Positions 34,073 to 42,819 of a DNA stretch of 61,282 nucleotides are shown here, piece by piece. A program made the position numbers and the translations under genes. The notes below the pieces were generated by a model that was not told the DNA's origin, made no database searches, and saw only the letters and a program-made list of their open reading frames with translations. Source of the stretch: VRUE01 sp963748075 (lineage in GTDB: Bacteria; Actinomycetota; Thermoleophilia; Solirubrobacterales; 70-9); NCBI GenBank assembly GCA_963748075.1, contig CAVVHQ010000006.1:1-61282 (forward strand), given 5' to 3'. How positions within the stretch are numbered: position 1 is the first letter of the stretch; each line of letters begins with the position of its first letter.

Positions 34073-35910
34073 CCGTCCTTGCCGCTCTTCGAGGTGGAGC
34101 GCGACCGGCCGTCACCGCCCCTGCGGCCACGCCGGCTGCTGCGCGAGGCGGGAGATTCTAGAGCCTCCGCATCCGATCCGCCGGCGCCGGCTCCGTTGCC
34201 CGTGTCGGCGCCGGGCAGCGAGGCGACCGCGGCGGCCCGCTCGACCCGCTCGATCCGCACCAGCTTGCGCTCGCCGACGAACGGTCCGCCGCCGGTGACG
34301 CTGACCACGTAGGAGTCGATCCGGGCGACCGCGTCGTCGGGGTTGTACATGTGCGGCTCCTCGATCGTCACCAGCACCTCCTCGCCGACCTTGAACGGCA
34401 GCGCCCGCTCCTCGATCTGCGCCCGGCTGCCAGCTTCGACCAGGTCGAAGGTCTCGATCGGCAGGGCGTCGGTGCCCTCGAAGTGGAACTGCTTGCCGGT
34501 CTCCCTCTCCAGCTCGGCGAGACCGCTGTCGGGCTCGATCAGCTCCGCCGCCACCTTCGGGTTGACGCGCAGCAGGAACGCCTCGGCGTCACGGTCGGCG
34601 AGGTCGCGCATCTTGCGCAGCCCCTCCAGCGCCACCGTCTCGGCGGAGAGGACGACGCCCTCCCCGCTGCAGGTCGGGCAGGGCGCGGTGAGGATCTCGC
34701 GCACCCCGTCGGTGACGTTCTGGCGGGTCATCTCGACCAGGCCCAGCGGCGAGACCTCGACCACGTAGCTCTTCGACTTGTCGGCGTCGAGCGCTTTGCG
34801 CATCGTCTTCAGCACCTTGTCGCGGTTGCTGGCGCGGGCCATGTCGATGAAGTCGATGACGATGATCCCGCCGATGTCGCGCAGCCGCAGCTGCCGCACC
34901 GCCTCCTCGGCGGCCTCGGTGTTGACCCGGGTGATCGTCTCCTCCAGCCCGCCCTTGCCGCGGCCGGTGAAGCTGCCGCTGTTGACGTCGATCACGGTCA
35001 GCGCCTCGGCGTAGTCGATGATCAGGTAGCCGCCGGAGGGCAGGTCGACGCGCCGCTCCAGGGTCGACTCGATCTCCCTGTCGACCCCCCATTTCTCCAG
35101 CAGCGGCTTCTTGTCCTTGTAGAGCTCGACCTTGTCGACCAGCTCCGGCGCGGTGCGCTGGAAAAAGCCGGTGACCCGGTCCAACTGCTTGGGCGAGTCG
35201 ATGATCGCCGTTTCGAACTCGACCAGGAAGACGTCGCGCAGGACGCGGACCGGCAGGTCGGCCTCCTGGAAGACGAGGCCCGGCGCCTTGGTCTTCTCGC
35301 TGCGACGCTCCAGCACCTCGTAGAGCTTGTGCAGGTAGCCGACCTCTCGCACGAAGTCGGATTTCTTCGCGCCGTGAGCGGCGGTGCGGACGATCAGCCC
35401 GCCCGGGCCCTTGTAGGTGCGATCGACCATCTTGCGCAACCGGTCGCGCTCCGATTCGGAGAGCCGCCGGCTGACCCCGACCCCGCCCCCCTGCGGCGCG
35501 TAGACCAGGTAGCGGCCGGCGATCGAGAGGTTCATCGAGAGCCGCGCGCCCTTCGACTTCAGCGGGTCCTTGACGACCTGGACCAGGATCTCCTGGCCGG
35601 ACTTGAGCATCTCGCCGATCCGGCGGCCGCTGCCGCGGCCCCGCTTCGGCGCCTGCTGGCCGTTCGGCAGGACGATCTCGTCGACGTGGAGGAAGCCGTT
35701 GCGCTCCAGGCCGATGTCGACGAAGGCAGCCTCCATTCCGTTGAGGACGTTGTCGACCTTGCCCTTGTAGATGTTGCCGACGATCGAGCGCCGGCCGCGG
35801 CGCTCTACGTACAGCTCCGCAACGCTTCGTTTGCCGCCTTTCGTCTTCGACTCGAGGACGGCGACTCGGGTCTCGCCGCGATCGGCGGACACCAGGATGG
35901 TTTTCTTCAT
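34069..35910 (-). CDS. rng: Ribonuclease E/G family endoribonuclease
   Basis: A 613-residue protein. An S1 domain lies near residues 35-125 (SIVGNIYKGKVDNVLNGMEA), then come the RNase H-like and 5'-sensor regions and the DNase I-like catalytic domain with metal-binding Asp in TVIDVNSGSFTGR and GIIVIDFIDMAR. The zinc-link CPTC is near residue 435. It lacks a long degradosome scaffold; the C-terminus is a short Ser/Arg-rich tail (SRSSRRGRRGG). It lies between rodA and rplU, a common order in bacteria. RNase E/G initiates mRNA decay and matures rRNA. Confidence 0.95.
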   Translation of the reverse strand: MKKTILVSADRGETRVAVLESKTKGGKRSVAELYVERRGRRSIVGNIYKGKVDNVLNGMEAAFVDIGLERNGFLHVDEIVLPNGQQAPKRGRGSGRRIGEMLKSGQEILVQVVKDPLKSKGARLSMNLSIAGRYLVYAPQGGGVGVSRRLSESERDRLRKMVDRTYKGPGGLIVRTAAHGAKKSDFVREVGYLHKLYEVLERRSEKTKAPGLVFQEADLPVRVLRDVFLVEFETAIIDSPKQLDRVTGFFQRTAPELVDKVELYKDKKPLLEKWGVDREIESTLERRVDLPSGGYLIIDYAEALTVIDVNSGSFTGRGKGGLEETITRVNTEAAEEAVRQLRLRDIGGIIVIDFIDMARASNRDKVLKTMRKALDADKSKSYVVEVSPLGLVEMTRQNVTDGVREILTAPCPTCSGEGVVLSAETVALEGLRKMRDLADRDAEAFLLRVNPKVAAELIEPDSGLAELERETGKQFHFEGTDALPIETFDLVEAGSRAQIEERALPFKVGEEVLVTIEEPHMYNPDDAVARIDSYVVSVTGGGPFVGERKLVRIERVERAAAVASLPGADTGNGAGAGGSDAEALESPASRSSRRGRRGGDGRSRSTSKSGKDG

Positions 35911-35961
35911 CGATTCAACTCAGTTCAGGTAGGTACGCACCGCCCGGCGCCTTTCGAGGGG

Positions 35962-37158
35962 TCACCAGGCGAACCTGCCCTTCTGGCTGAGGCGCGCTTG
36001 CATGTGGATGCTCTGAAGCACTCCCACCGCGAGGAGCGTTGCCAGCACGGAGGAACCCCCGTAGCTGAGCAGCGGCAGAGGAATCCCGGTGATCGGCATG
36101 ATCCCGAGGTTCATCCCCACGTTGACGAAGACCTGGAACAGCAGCATGGCGGCGATCCCGCCTGCAACCAGGGTTCCGTAGGAGTTCTTCGAAAGCGTCA
36201 CGATCCGCAGCGCCCGCCAGATCAGCAGGGCGTATAGGGATAGGACTAGTGCGGCGCCGACGAATCCGTAGCGCTCACCGATCACCGCAAAGATGAAGTC
36301 GGTGTGCCGCTCGGGGACGAAGTCGAGCCGCGTCTGGGTGGCCCGATCGCCTCGTCCGGTCTTCTCCCCGGAGCCGATCGCGATCTTGGCCTGGTTCTGC
36401 TGGTAGGCGGCGTCGGCGGGGTCCGCGCTGGGATGCAGGAAAGAGGTCAGCCTCTGTTCCTGGTAGCCCTTCAGGACCGGGGTCCCGATCGCGGGGGCGA
36501 CAACGAGGACGATCGCGATGATCGCCGCCAGTACCGCGCCGATTGCCGCGAAGTGCGTCCAGCGGACGCCCCCCACGTACATCACGGCGAGGGTGATTGC
36601 CACGTACACCAGAGCGGTGCCGAGGTCCGGCTGCAGGAAGACGAGCGCAGCCGGGGCGAGGCCGAGGCAGAGGTAGCGCACCGTGCGCTGCCTAGCCGAA
36701 CCCCGCCTGGCGCCATCGATGACGAATCCGGCAAGGGCCAAGACGAGCAGGACCTTGCCCAGCTCCGATGGCTGGAAGCTGAAGAAGGGAAGTTCGAAGG
36801 AGCGCCGCGAGCCGCGCGCCGCGACGCCGAAGACGAAGACCAGCGAGACGCTGGCGCAGAGGAAGGTGTAGATGCCGACCCGCAGCTCGCGGAAGCGCGA
36901 GTAGTCGAGCCGGGCGAGCAGGTACATGCCGAGCAGGCCCAGCACCGCGTAGGTGACCTGGCGGTCGACGAAGTAGTGCGGGCTGCCGGGCACGTCGTGC
37001 AGGGTCGCCTGGCCGAGCGTGAAGATGCTGAAGGCGACGAGGCCGACCGCGGCGAGGCCGAGCGCCGCGTCCATGTAGGGAAGGCCGAGACGCTCGGCGA
37101 TCCCCGGGCGCAGCGCGAACGGCTCCGGCCGGGCGCGACGGGTGCGGGTCGCGTACAT
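35962..37158 (-). CDS. rodA: Rod-shape peptidoglycan polymerase RodA
   Basis: A 398-residue SEDS protein with about ten transmembrane helices. Signatures include FFSFQPSELGKVLLVL, FLQPDLGTALVY and ITGIPLPLLSYGGSSVLATL. It polymerises glycan strands together with PBP2. The ATG overlaps the PBP2 stop (TGATG), which supports coupled synthesis of the two partners. Confidence 0.95.
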   Translation of the reverse strand: MYATRTRRARPEPFALRPGIAERLGLPYMDAALGLAAVGLVAFSIFTLGQATLHDVPGSPHYFVDRQVTYAVLGLLGMYLLARLDYSRFRELRVGIYTFLCASVSLVFVFGVAARGSRRSFELPFFSFQPSELGKVLLVLALAGFVIDGARRGSARQRTVRYLCLGLAPAALVFLQPDLGTALVYVAITLAVMYVGGVRWTHFAAIGAVLAAIIAIVLVVAPAIGTPVLKGYQEQRLTSFLHPSADPADAAYQQNQAKIAIGSGEKTGRGDRATQTRLDFVPERHTDFIFAVIGERYGFVGAALVLSLYALLIWRALRIVTLSKNSYGTLVAGGIAAMLLFQVFVNVGMNLGIMPITGIPLPLLSYGGSSVLATLLAVGVLQSIHMQARLSQKGRFAW

Positions 37159-39029
37159 CAGCCCGGGCTCCCGCCGTTGGGGCCGCTTTCGCCCGAGCTG
37201 CGCTTGTCGAAATAGGCTTCGAGGATCTGAAGTGCGGCGGGCGCCGCCGATTCGGCTCCGAAGCCGCCTTCCTCGATCGTCACGGCAGTCACGATACGGG
37301 GATTCGGGTACGGGGCAAGGACGATGTACCAGGACTGGTCCGCGTGACCGACCCGCTGTGCGGTTCCGGTCTTGCCCGCCACCGGGACCGGGAAGCCGCC
37401 GAAGACGGCGTAGGAGGTGCCCCCCGGCGCCTGCGCCGCCTCGTGCAGCCCTTCCAGGATCGCCGCCCGGTATCCGGCGTCGACGTGGACGTCGCGGCGC
37501 GCCTTCGGTTCGAATTCCCTCACCACCCGACCGGCGGCGTCGTCGACCTCGAGGCCGATGTGCGGGGTGACCACGGTGCCGCCGTTGGCGACCGCCGCAT
37601 AGGCGACCGCCATCTGCAGCGGGTTGGTCTGCAGGTCGCCCTGGCCGGTCGCCAGCTGGATGTTGTCGCCCGCCGACCAGGGTCGTTCGGTTTCCCCCGC
37701 CGCGTAGAGCCTGTCGCGCCAGCTCCGGGTCGGCAGCAGCCCGGCCGCCGCGCCCGGCAGGTCGAGCCCGGTCGGCCGGCCGATCCCCAGCATGTGGGAC
37801 CAGCGCTGCAGGGCGCCGGTGTCCCACATGTCCAGGCCGAGCGTGTAGAAGAAGACGTCGGAGGAGACCTGCAGCGCCGGCACCAGCGTCAGGGTCCCGT
37901 AGGCGGCGCCGCCGGCGTTCTGGAAGCTCTGCCCGCCCACGGTCAGCGAGCCGCCGTCGAAGATCGGCGTGTCCCTCGTGATCACGCCGCTGTTCAGCGC
38001 CGCCATCGCGGTTATCAGCTTGTAGGTCGAGCCGGTCGGGTAGAGCCCGGCGATCGCCCGGTTGGTGAGCGGCGCGGCCACCGGGTCGCGGTAGAGCGCG
38101 TTGACCTGGCTCTGGGTCAGCGGCTTGGTGAAGACGGAGGGGTCGAAGGTCGGGAAGGAGCCGAGGCCGAGGACCTCGCCGCTGTTCACGTTCATCGTCA
38201 CGAAGCCGCCCGGCAGGCCGCGGCCGGCGAGCGCCGCTTCGCCGGCTTCCTGCACGGCGGAGTCGATCGAGAGCTTCAGGTTGTGGCCTGGGACGGGCTG
38301 CTTGGAGACCAGCCGTCCGTTTCTGGTCGGCTGGCCGAAGGCGTCGACCTGGATCCGGGTGACCCCCGGCCTGCCGCGCAGGAAGCGGTCGTAGGTGTCC
38401 TCGACTCCGTCCTGGCCGATCTCGTCACCAGGCTGGAGGCCGCGGAAGCGCAGTTCCTTCAGCTGTTCTTCGGTGACCTCGCCGACGTTGCCGAGCAGGT
38501 GGGCGGCGAGGGTGCCGTGCGGGTAGCGGCGCACGAAGACGCGCTGCACCTCGACCCCCGGAAAGCGGTCGCGGTTCTCCTCGAGGTAGTAGACGAGGTA
38601 GTGACCGACGTCGCGGCGCAGCGTCACCGGGGCGCTCGGGGCGGCGAGCTGCTGTTCGTGCATCAGCTTGCGAACCCTGCGCAGGGAGCTGTGGGTGAGG
38701 TCGGCGAGCTGGGCCAGCTCGCGGCGGCGTCTGGCCGGCTGCTGCGGCAGCTTGCGCGGGTTGAGCTGCAGCGCCAGGCTGGTGCGGTTGTCGACCAGCA
38801 CGAGGCCGCTGCGGTCGAGGACGTCGCCGCGCGGCGCGCTGACTCGGAATTCGCGGGTGCGGTTGTTGTTCGCCTCGGCCAGGTACTTGTCGCCGTTCAG
38901 CACCTCTAGGAGCCAGAGGCGGAAGAAGAGCACGCCGAAGAGGGCAAGCGCGACGCCGCCGAACAGCGCGATCCGCAGCGCCAGCCTGTTGCTCATCGCC
39001 GGCCCGCGTTCGTCGGAGCGAAGGTACAT
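37158..39029 (-). CDS. mrdA: Penicillin-binding protein 2 (transpeptidase)
   Basis: A 623-residue class B PBP. One N-terminal helix (LALRIALFGGVALALFGVLF) anchors it, a pedestal domain follows, and the transpeptidase has SxxK in YPTGSTYKLITA, SxD in SSDVFFYTLG and KTG in VAGKTGTAQ. It crosslinks side-wall peptidoglycan with RodA. The ATG at 39029 is used because an AGGGGG site precedes it; an ATG 11 codons later is possible. It follows mreD after nine bases. Confidence 0.95.
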   Translation of the reverse strand: MYLRSDERGPAMSNRLALRIALFGGVALALFGVLFFRLWLLEVLNGDKYLAEANNNRTREFRVSAPRGDVLDRSGLVLVDNRTSLALQLNPRKLPQQPARRRRELAQLADLTHSSLRRVRKLMHEQQLAAPSAPVTLRRDVGHYLVYYLEENRDRFPGVEVQRVFVRRYPHGTLAAHLLGNVGEVTEEQLKELRFRGLQPGDEIGQDGVEDTYDRFLRGRPGVTRIQVDAFGQPTRNGRLVSKQPVPGHNLKLSIDSAVQEAGEAALAGRGLPGGFVTMNVNSGEVLGLGSFPTFDPSVFTKPLTQSQVNALYRDPVAAPLTNRAIAGLYPTGSTYKLITAMAALNSGVITRDTPIFDGGSLTVGGQSFQNAGGAAYGTLTLVPALQVSSDVFFYTLGLDMWDTGALQRWSHMLGIGRPTGLDLPGAAAGLLPTRSWRDRLYAAGETERPWSAGDNIQLATGQGDLQTNPLQMAVAYAAVANGGTVVTPHIGLEVDDAAGRVVREFEPKARRDVHVDAGYRAAILEGLHEAAQAPGGTSYAVFGGFPVPVAGKTGTAQRVGHADQSWYIVLAPYPNPRIVTAVTIEEGGFGAESAAPAALQILEAYFDKRSSGESGPNGGSPG

Positions 39030-39038
39030 CGGATCCCC

Positions 39039-39587
39039 CTAGGCTCCCAGCACGGTCGGCTGCCTGCGCCGGGTCACCTTCGGCTCCTCGACCAGGGCCG
39101 ACCGCAGCAGCCGCCGCAGCAACAGGTAGATCGGCCAGCCGAGGAAGAAGGCGTAGACGCTTTTCAGCACCATGTCGCGGACGACCAGCACGCTGACCGG
39201 GGCATCGACGCCGAGCATCAGCTGCACCAGGGCAAAGCCCAGCTCGGCGAGCAGGGTCAGCCCCATGCAGAGCAGCGGCGGGACCAGCGAGCTGTGGATC
39301 TCGAAGCGTTCGCGGAACAGGCCGGCGAGATAGCCGGTCCCGAGCAGGACGAGCGAGGAGCCGCCGAGCGGCGCGATCAGCAGGCAGTCGACCAGCAGGC
39401 CGATCGAGAAGCCCGAGACGGCGCCGGCCAGGCTGCCGCCCAGCAGGCCCAGCGAGACGACCAGGGCGGGCAGCACGTCGGGGCTGGTGTGGAACAGCTC
39501 GACCCGCGAGAAGAACGAGAGCTGGAGCAGCACACCGAGGATCACGATCGCGGTGAGACGGGCGAAGATCTTCGGGGTGACGATCAT
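39039..39587 (-). CDS. mreD: Rod-shape-determining protein MreD
   Basis: A 182-residue protein with five or six hydrophobic helices (AIVILGVLLQLSFF, LPALVVSLGLLGGSLAGA, AFFLGWPIYLLLRRLL). Sequence conservation in MreD is low, so the call rests on topology, length and position between mreC and the PBP2 gene. The ATG overlaps the mreC stop by four bases (ATGA). Confidence 0.9.
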   Translation of the reverse strand: MIVTPKIFARLTAIVILGVLLQLSFFSRVELFHTSPDVLPALVVSLGLLGGSLAGAVSGFSIGLLVDCLLIAPLGGSSLVLLGTGYLAGLFRERFEIHSSLVPPLLCMGLTLLAELGFALVQLMLGVDAPVSVLVVRDMVLKSVYAFFLGWPIYLLLRRLLRSALVEEPKVTRRRQPTVLGA

Positions 39588-40435
39588 CGGCGCGAGCCCC
39601 CGGTCAGCACCTGCACCAGGTCGAGGTTGGCGAGGTCGGCGTAGGGCCGCAGCCGAACCTGCTGACTGGCCTCCTGCTCGACGATCGAGGCGCTCTTCAC
39701 TTCGCCGATCGGCAGCCCGGGCGGGAACAGCGAGGCGAGGCCCTCGGCGCGCCAGCCGGCCGTCACCACGGTCTGCCCCCGGTGGATGTCCTTGGTCGAG
39801 TCGATGAAGTCGAGGATCAGTTCCTCGGGGTTGCCGACGTCGGGCCGCGTCACCCCCTGCACGCCGCTGGGGACGACCTTCGCCGAGACGGCACTGGTGT
39901 GGTCGGTGATCAGGGTCACCTGCGAGGAACCGCCCTCGGTGGAGGCGACCCTGCCGGCCAGCCCGTCGCCGCTGATCACCGGATCGTCGACGCGGACGCC
40001 GTCGTCCTTGCCGAGGTCGATCGTCACCGTCGACTGCCAGACCGTCGGCGAACGGGCGATCACCCGGCCGGTGATCGGCTCGTAGACGGAGGCGGCGAGC
40101 GCCGCCCCCCGGTCGAGCTCGACCAGCTTGCGCAGCTGGCGGTTCTCCTGCAGCGCCTCCTGCCCGGCGACCGACTGTTCGCGCGCCTTCGCCAGCTCGG
40201 ACTTGAGGCGGCTGTTCTCGCCCTGCGCTTCGAACGTCTTGTCGAACCATCCGACCAGGTCGCGGGCCGGCTTCAGGGCGCGGTCGGCGACCGTCTCCAA
40301 GGGGCTGAAGACCGTGCTGACACCCCGCTGCAGGCCACCCGAGGTCTGCCCGTAGGTGATCGTCAGCAGCAGGAAGGAGCCGATGATCAATAACGTCAGA
40401 ACCGCCCTGCGGCGGCGTACTTGTTTCCGGTACAC
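39584..40435 (-). CDS. mreC: Rod-shape-determining protein MreC
   Basis: A 283-residue bitopic protein. It has a basic N-terminus (MYRKQVRRRRA), one transmembrane helix (VLTLLIIGSFLLLTITYG), a coiled coil at about residues 65-110 and a double beta-barrel domain (GRVIARSPTVWQSTVTIDLG, VRVDDPVISGDGLAGRV). It links MreB to PBP2/RodA outside the membrane. Genes follow in the standard mreB-mreC-mreD order. Confidence 0.95.
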   Translation of the reverse strand: MYRKQVRRRRAVLTLLIIGSFLLLTITYGQTSGGLQRGVSTVFSPLETVADRALKPARDLVGWFDKTFEAQGENSRLKSELAKAREQSVAGQEALQENRQLRKLVELDRGAALAASVYEPITGRVIARSPTVWQSTVTIDLGKDDGVRVDDPVISGDGLAGRVASTEGGSSQVTLITDHTSAVSAKVVPSGVQGVTRPDVGNPEELILDFIDSTKDIHRGQTVVTAGWRAEGLASLFPPGLPIGEVKSASIVEQEASQQVRLRPYADLANLDLVQVLTGGSRR

Positions 40436-40474
40436 GACTGAGCCCTAAGTTTGGCGTTTTGCGCGAACGGACGG

Positions 40475-41524
40475 CTAGGCAACGCGCGTCATTCCCGCGT
40501 TCATCTTGCTGGCGCGATGAATCGTCTCGAACTCCTCCAGGGAGATCCCGGAGCCGACGGCCACGCACGTCAGCGGCGACTCTGCCAGCTGGCAGGGCAT
40601 CTGGCACTCGTCGCGGAGGCGCTGTTCGAGCCCTTGCAGGAGCGCGCCCCCTCCCGCCAGGGTAATGCCTCGGTCCATGATGTCCCCCGCCAGCTCCGGC
40701 GGAGTTCGGTCGAGCGTGTCCTTGACGGCGTCGACGATGTGGCTGATCGGCTCGTCGAGCGCCTCTCGCACCTCTGCCGAGCCGAGCGTGATCGTCTTCG
40801 GCAGCCCGGAGACGAGGTCGCGGCCGCGGATCTCCACCTCGACCTCCTCCGGCAGCCTCGAGGCCGACCCGGCCTCGAGCTTGACCTCCTCGGCGGTCTG
40901 GGTGCCGATCGCCAGTTTGTAGTGGTGTTTGCAGTGGTTGACGATCGCCTCGTCGAGCTCGTCGCCGCCGACCCGAATCGACTGCGAGACGACGATCCCG
41001 CCGAGTGAGATCACCGCCACCTCGCTGGTGCCCCCGCCGACGTCGACGATCAGCGACCCGGTCGGCTCGGCCACCGGCAGGCCGGCGCCGATCGCCGCCG
41101 CCATCGGCTCCTCGATCAGGTAGGCCTTGCGGGCGCCGGCCGAAAGGCAGGCCTCCTCCACCGCTCGCTTCTCGACCCCGGTGACGCCGGAGGGAACGCA
41201 GACGACGACCCGGGGGTGGGCGAAGCGGTTGGAGTGAACCCGTTTGATGAAGTGGCGCAGCATCTGCTCGGTGACGTCGAAGTCGGCGATCACGCCGTCC
41301 TTCAGCGGGCGGATCGCCGTGATCGTCCCCGGCGTGCGGCCCAGCATCCGCTTCGCTTCGACGCCGACCGCCTGGACCTGGCCGTTGCGCGAGTCGATCG
41401 CCACCACCGACGGCTCGGAGAGGACGATGCCGCGACCGCGCACGTAGACGAGCGTATTCGCGGTGCCGAGGTCCACCGCCATGTCGCGGCCGCCGAGTCC
41501 GGATAGGTAGTTGAAGACGCCCAT
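40475..41524 (-). CDS. mreB: Actin-like rod-shape protein MreB
   Basis: A 349-residue actin homologue with phosphate-1 motif MAVDLGTANTLVYVRG, phosphate-2 LIVDVGGGTSEVAVISLGG and the adenosine motif GITLAGGGALLQGLEQ. It forms membrane filaments that direct side-wall synthesis. It is the first gene of the cell-shape operon; the 120-bp upstream gap to maf should hold its promoter, but I cannot point to a clear one. Confidence 0.97.
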   Translation of the reverse strand: MGVFNYLSGLGGRDMAVDLGTANTLVYVRGRGIVLSEPSVVAIDSRNGQVQAVGVEAKRMLGRTPGTITAIRPLKDGVIADFDVTEQMLRHFIKRVHSNRFAHPRVVVCVPSGVTGVEKRAVEEACLSAGARKAYLIEEPMAAAIGAGLPVAEPTGSLIVDVGGGTSEVAVISLGGIVVSQSIRVGGDELDEAIVNHCKHHYKLAIGTQTAEEVKLEAGSASRLPEEVEVEIRGRDLVSGLPKTITLGSAEVREALDEPISHIVDAVKDTLDRTPPELAGDIMDRGITLAGGGALLQGLEQRLRDECQMPCQLAESPLTCVAVGSGISLEEFETIHRASKMNAGMTRVA

Positions 41525-41644
41525 AGGAGGGGAAATTGCAGCGCAATCATCCCAGATGGCCGCGGCCGACCCTTGCAGCCGCCCGCAGACTCGGGAATCC
41601 GACGCAGTGCGTTCCTAAATTGATACCCGACCGGAGCGATCGCC

Positions 41645-42292
41645 CTACGGGGGTGAGCCGGACTCGAGCAGCTGCGGCGCCAGCTCGACCAGCAGCCCGA
41701 CCGGCAGGCCGACCACGTTCGACACGCTCCCCTCGATCCGCTCCACCAGGGTCGAGCCGAGCGTCTGGATCGCGTAGCCGCCGGACCTGCCGCGCCACTC
41801 TCCGAACCGCACGTAGCGCTCCTTCGCCGCCTCGTCCAGCTCCTTGAAGACCACAGCGGTCCGCTCCAACCCGCTCCGATCCTCGCCGTCGGCCAGCACC
41901 ACCAGGCCGCTCAGCACCTCGTGCGCCCGCCCCGACATGCGATCGAGATATGCACGCGCCTCAGCCTCATCTGCCGGCTTTCCCAGCGCGGCGCCATCGA
42001 GCACGACATCCGTATCGCACGCGATCACCAGGCGCGCGGGTCCTGCCGCCGCAGGGGACCCACCACCCCCTGCGGTAGCTGAAGCTTCCTCGGGGGTGGT
42101 CCCCCCTGCGGCGCCACCCGCGCGAGCCACGGCGTGGGCCTTCCGTCTGGCGTTCTCGAGAACCTCGAACTCGGGATCCCCACCCGCCAACTCCTCGACC
42201 CCTGGCACCACAACCTCGAACTCGACCCCCAGCTTCTGGAGGATCTCACTCCTCTGCGGGGAGCCAGAAGCAAGAGTGACGCTTGGAGTCAT
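41645..42292 (-). CDS. maf: Maf/YhdE-family nucleotide pyrophosphatase with palindromic insertion
   Basis: A 215-residue Maf protein: SVTLASGSPQRSEILQKLGV at the N-terminus, CDTDVVLDGAALGKPAD, MSGRAHEVLSGLVVL and YAIQTLGSTLVERIEGS. Maf proteins hydrolyse non-canonical NTPs and influence septum formation. Residues of about 57-87 (RAGGAAGGTTPEEASATAGG onwards) are an Ala/Gly/Pro-rich insert absent from relatives; its DNA (42033-42125) is a long palindrome. Conceptual removal keeps the frame (KAHAVA joined to RLVIACDTD). The upstream hairpin element touches the start codon, so no ordinary ribosome site is visible. Confidence 0.88.
   Translation of the reverse strand: MTPSVTLASGSPQRSEILQKLGVEFEVVVPGVEELAGGDPEFEVLENARRKAHAVARAGGAAGGTTPEEASATAGGGGSPAAAGPARLVIACDTDVVLDGAALGKPADEAEARAYLDRMSGRAHEVLSGLVVLADGEDRSGLERTAVVFKELDEAAKERYVRFGEWRGRSGGYAIQTLGSTLVERIEGSVSNVVGLPVGLLVELAPQLLESGSPP
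42033..42125. repeat. Palindrome inserted in maf coding sequence
   Basis: Arms at 42033-42070 (CGCGCGGGTCC-TGCCGCCGC then AGGGGACCCACCACCCC) and about 42091-42123 (GGGGGTGGTCCCCCCTGCGG then CGCCACCCGCGCG) are complementary with small bulges around a ~20-base centre. The unit is in frame, close to 93 bases. Confidence 0.85.
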
Positions 42293-42410
42293 GGGCGGGG
42301 GTCTGGGTAGGGGTCGGAACGTCTTGTACTTTTTCCGCGGCGACGCCCGCGGACGGCCAGCTCGTGTCTTCGGAAAAAGTTAAGTGGAGACCCCTGCCCA
42401 GGCCCCGCCC
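42293..42410 (+). repeat. Conserved hairpin element, copy 2
   Basis: The same core as at 5705, with GGAACGTCTTGTACTTTTTC then CG, and CG then GAAAAAGTTAAGTGGA. Relative to copy 1 the inner stem carries a compensatory T-A to C-G change. The outer arms (GGGCGGGGGTCTGGGTAGGG with its complement) differ in sequence but still pair. It fills the gap between the maf start codon and the ndk stop to within one base. Confidence 0.9.
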
Positions 42411-42411
42411 A

Positions 42412-42819
42412 CTACCCGAGCTCGGGAAACCAGATCTCGATCTCCCGCTCGGCCGACTCGTCGGAGTCCGACCCGTGCACCAGGTTGTAGGTGAGCTCGA
42501 GCGCGTAATCGCCGCGGATCGACCCCGGCGCCGCCTCGAGCGGGTCGGTCGCCCCGATCAGCTGGCGGGCCGCCGCAACCGCTTCGTGACCCTCCAGCAC
42601 CAGCGCGACCAGGGTGCCGGCGGTGATGAAGGAGACCAGCTCGCCGAAGAACGGCTTCTCGGTGTGCTCGGCGTAGTGCGTGTTGGCGATCGGCTCGTCG
42701 GCCCGCATCGTCTTCAGCGCCGCGATCCGCAGGCCCTTGCGCTCGAAGCGGGCGATCAACTCGCCGGTCAGGGCGCGCTCGAACGCGTCAGGCTTTACGA
42801 GGATCAGGGTTCGGCTCAC
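42412..42819 (-). CDS. ndk: Nucleoside diphosphate kinase
   Basis: A 135-residue enzyme equalising NTP pools, with TLILVKPDAFERALTGELI at the N-terminus and the phospho-histidine motif NLVHGSDSDESAEREI. The GTG start is set by AAAGGAGC eight bases upstream and by family alignment. It overlaps the end of the zinc-ribbon gene by 32 bases in another frame. Confidence 0.96.
   Translation of the reverse strand: MSRTLILVKPDAFERALTGELIARFERKGLRIAALKTMRADEPIANTHYAEHTEKPFFGELVSFITAGTLVALVLEGHEAVAAARQLIGATDPLEAAPGSIRGDYALELTYNLVHGSDSDESAEREIEIWFPELG

Noticed and set aside
34351..36237. Very long plus-strand open frame opposite RNase E/G
   Set aside because: It is antisense to a protein with clear catalytic motifs and has the Arg/Asp/Leu/Gln/Val composition typical of a GC-rich shadow frame.
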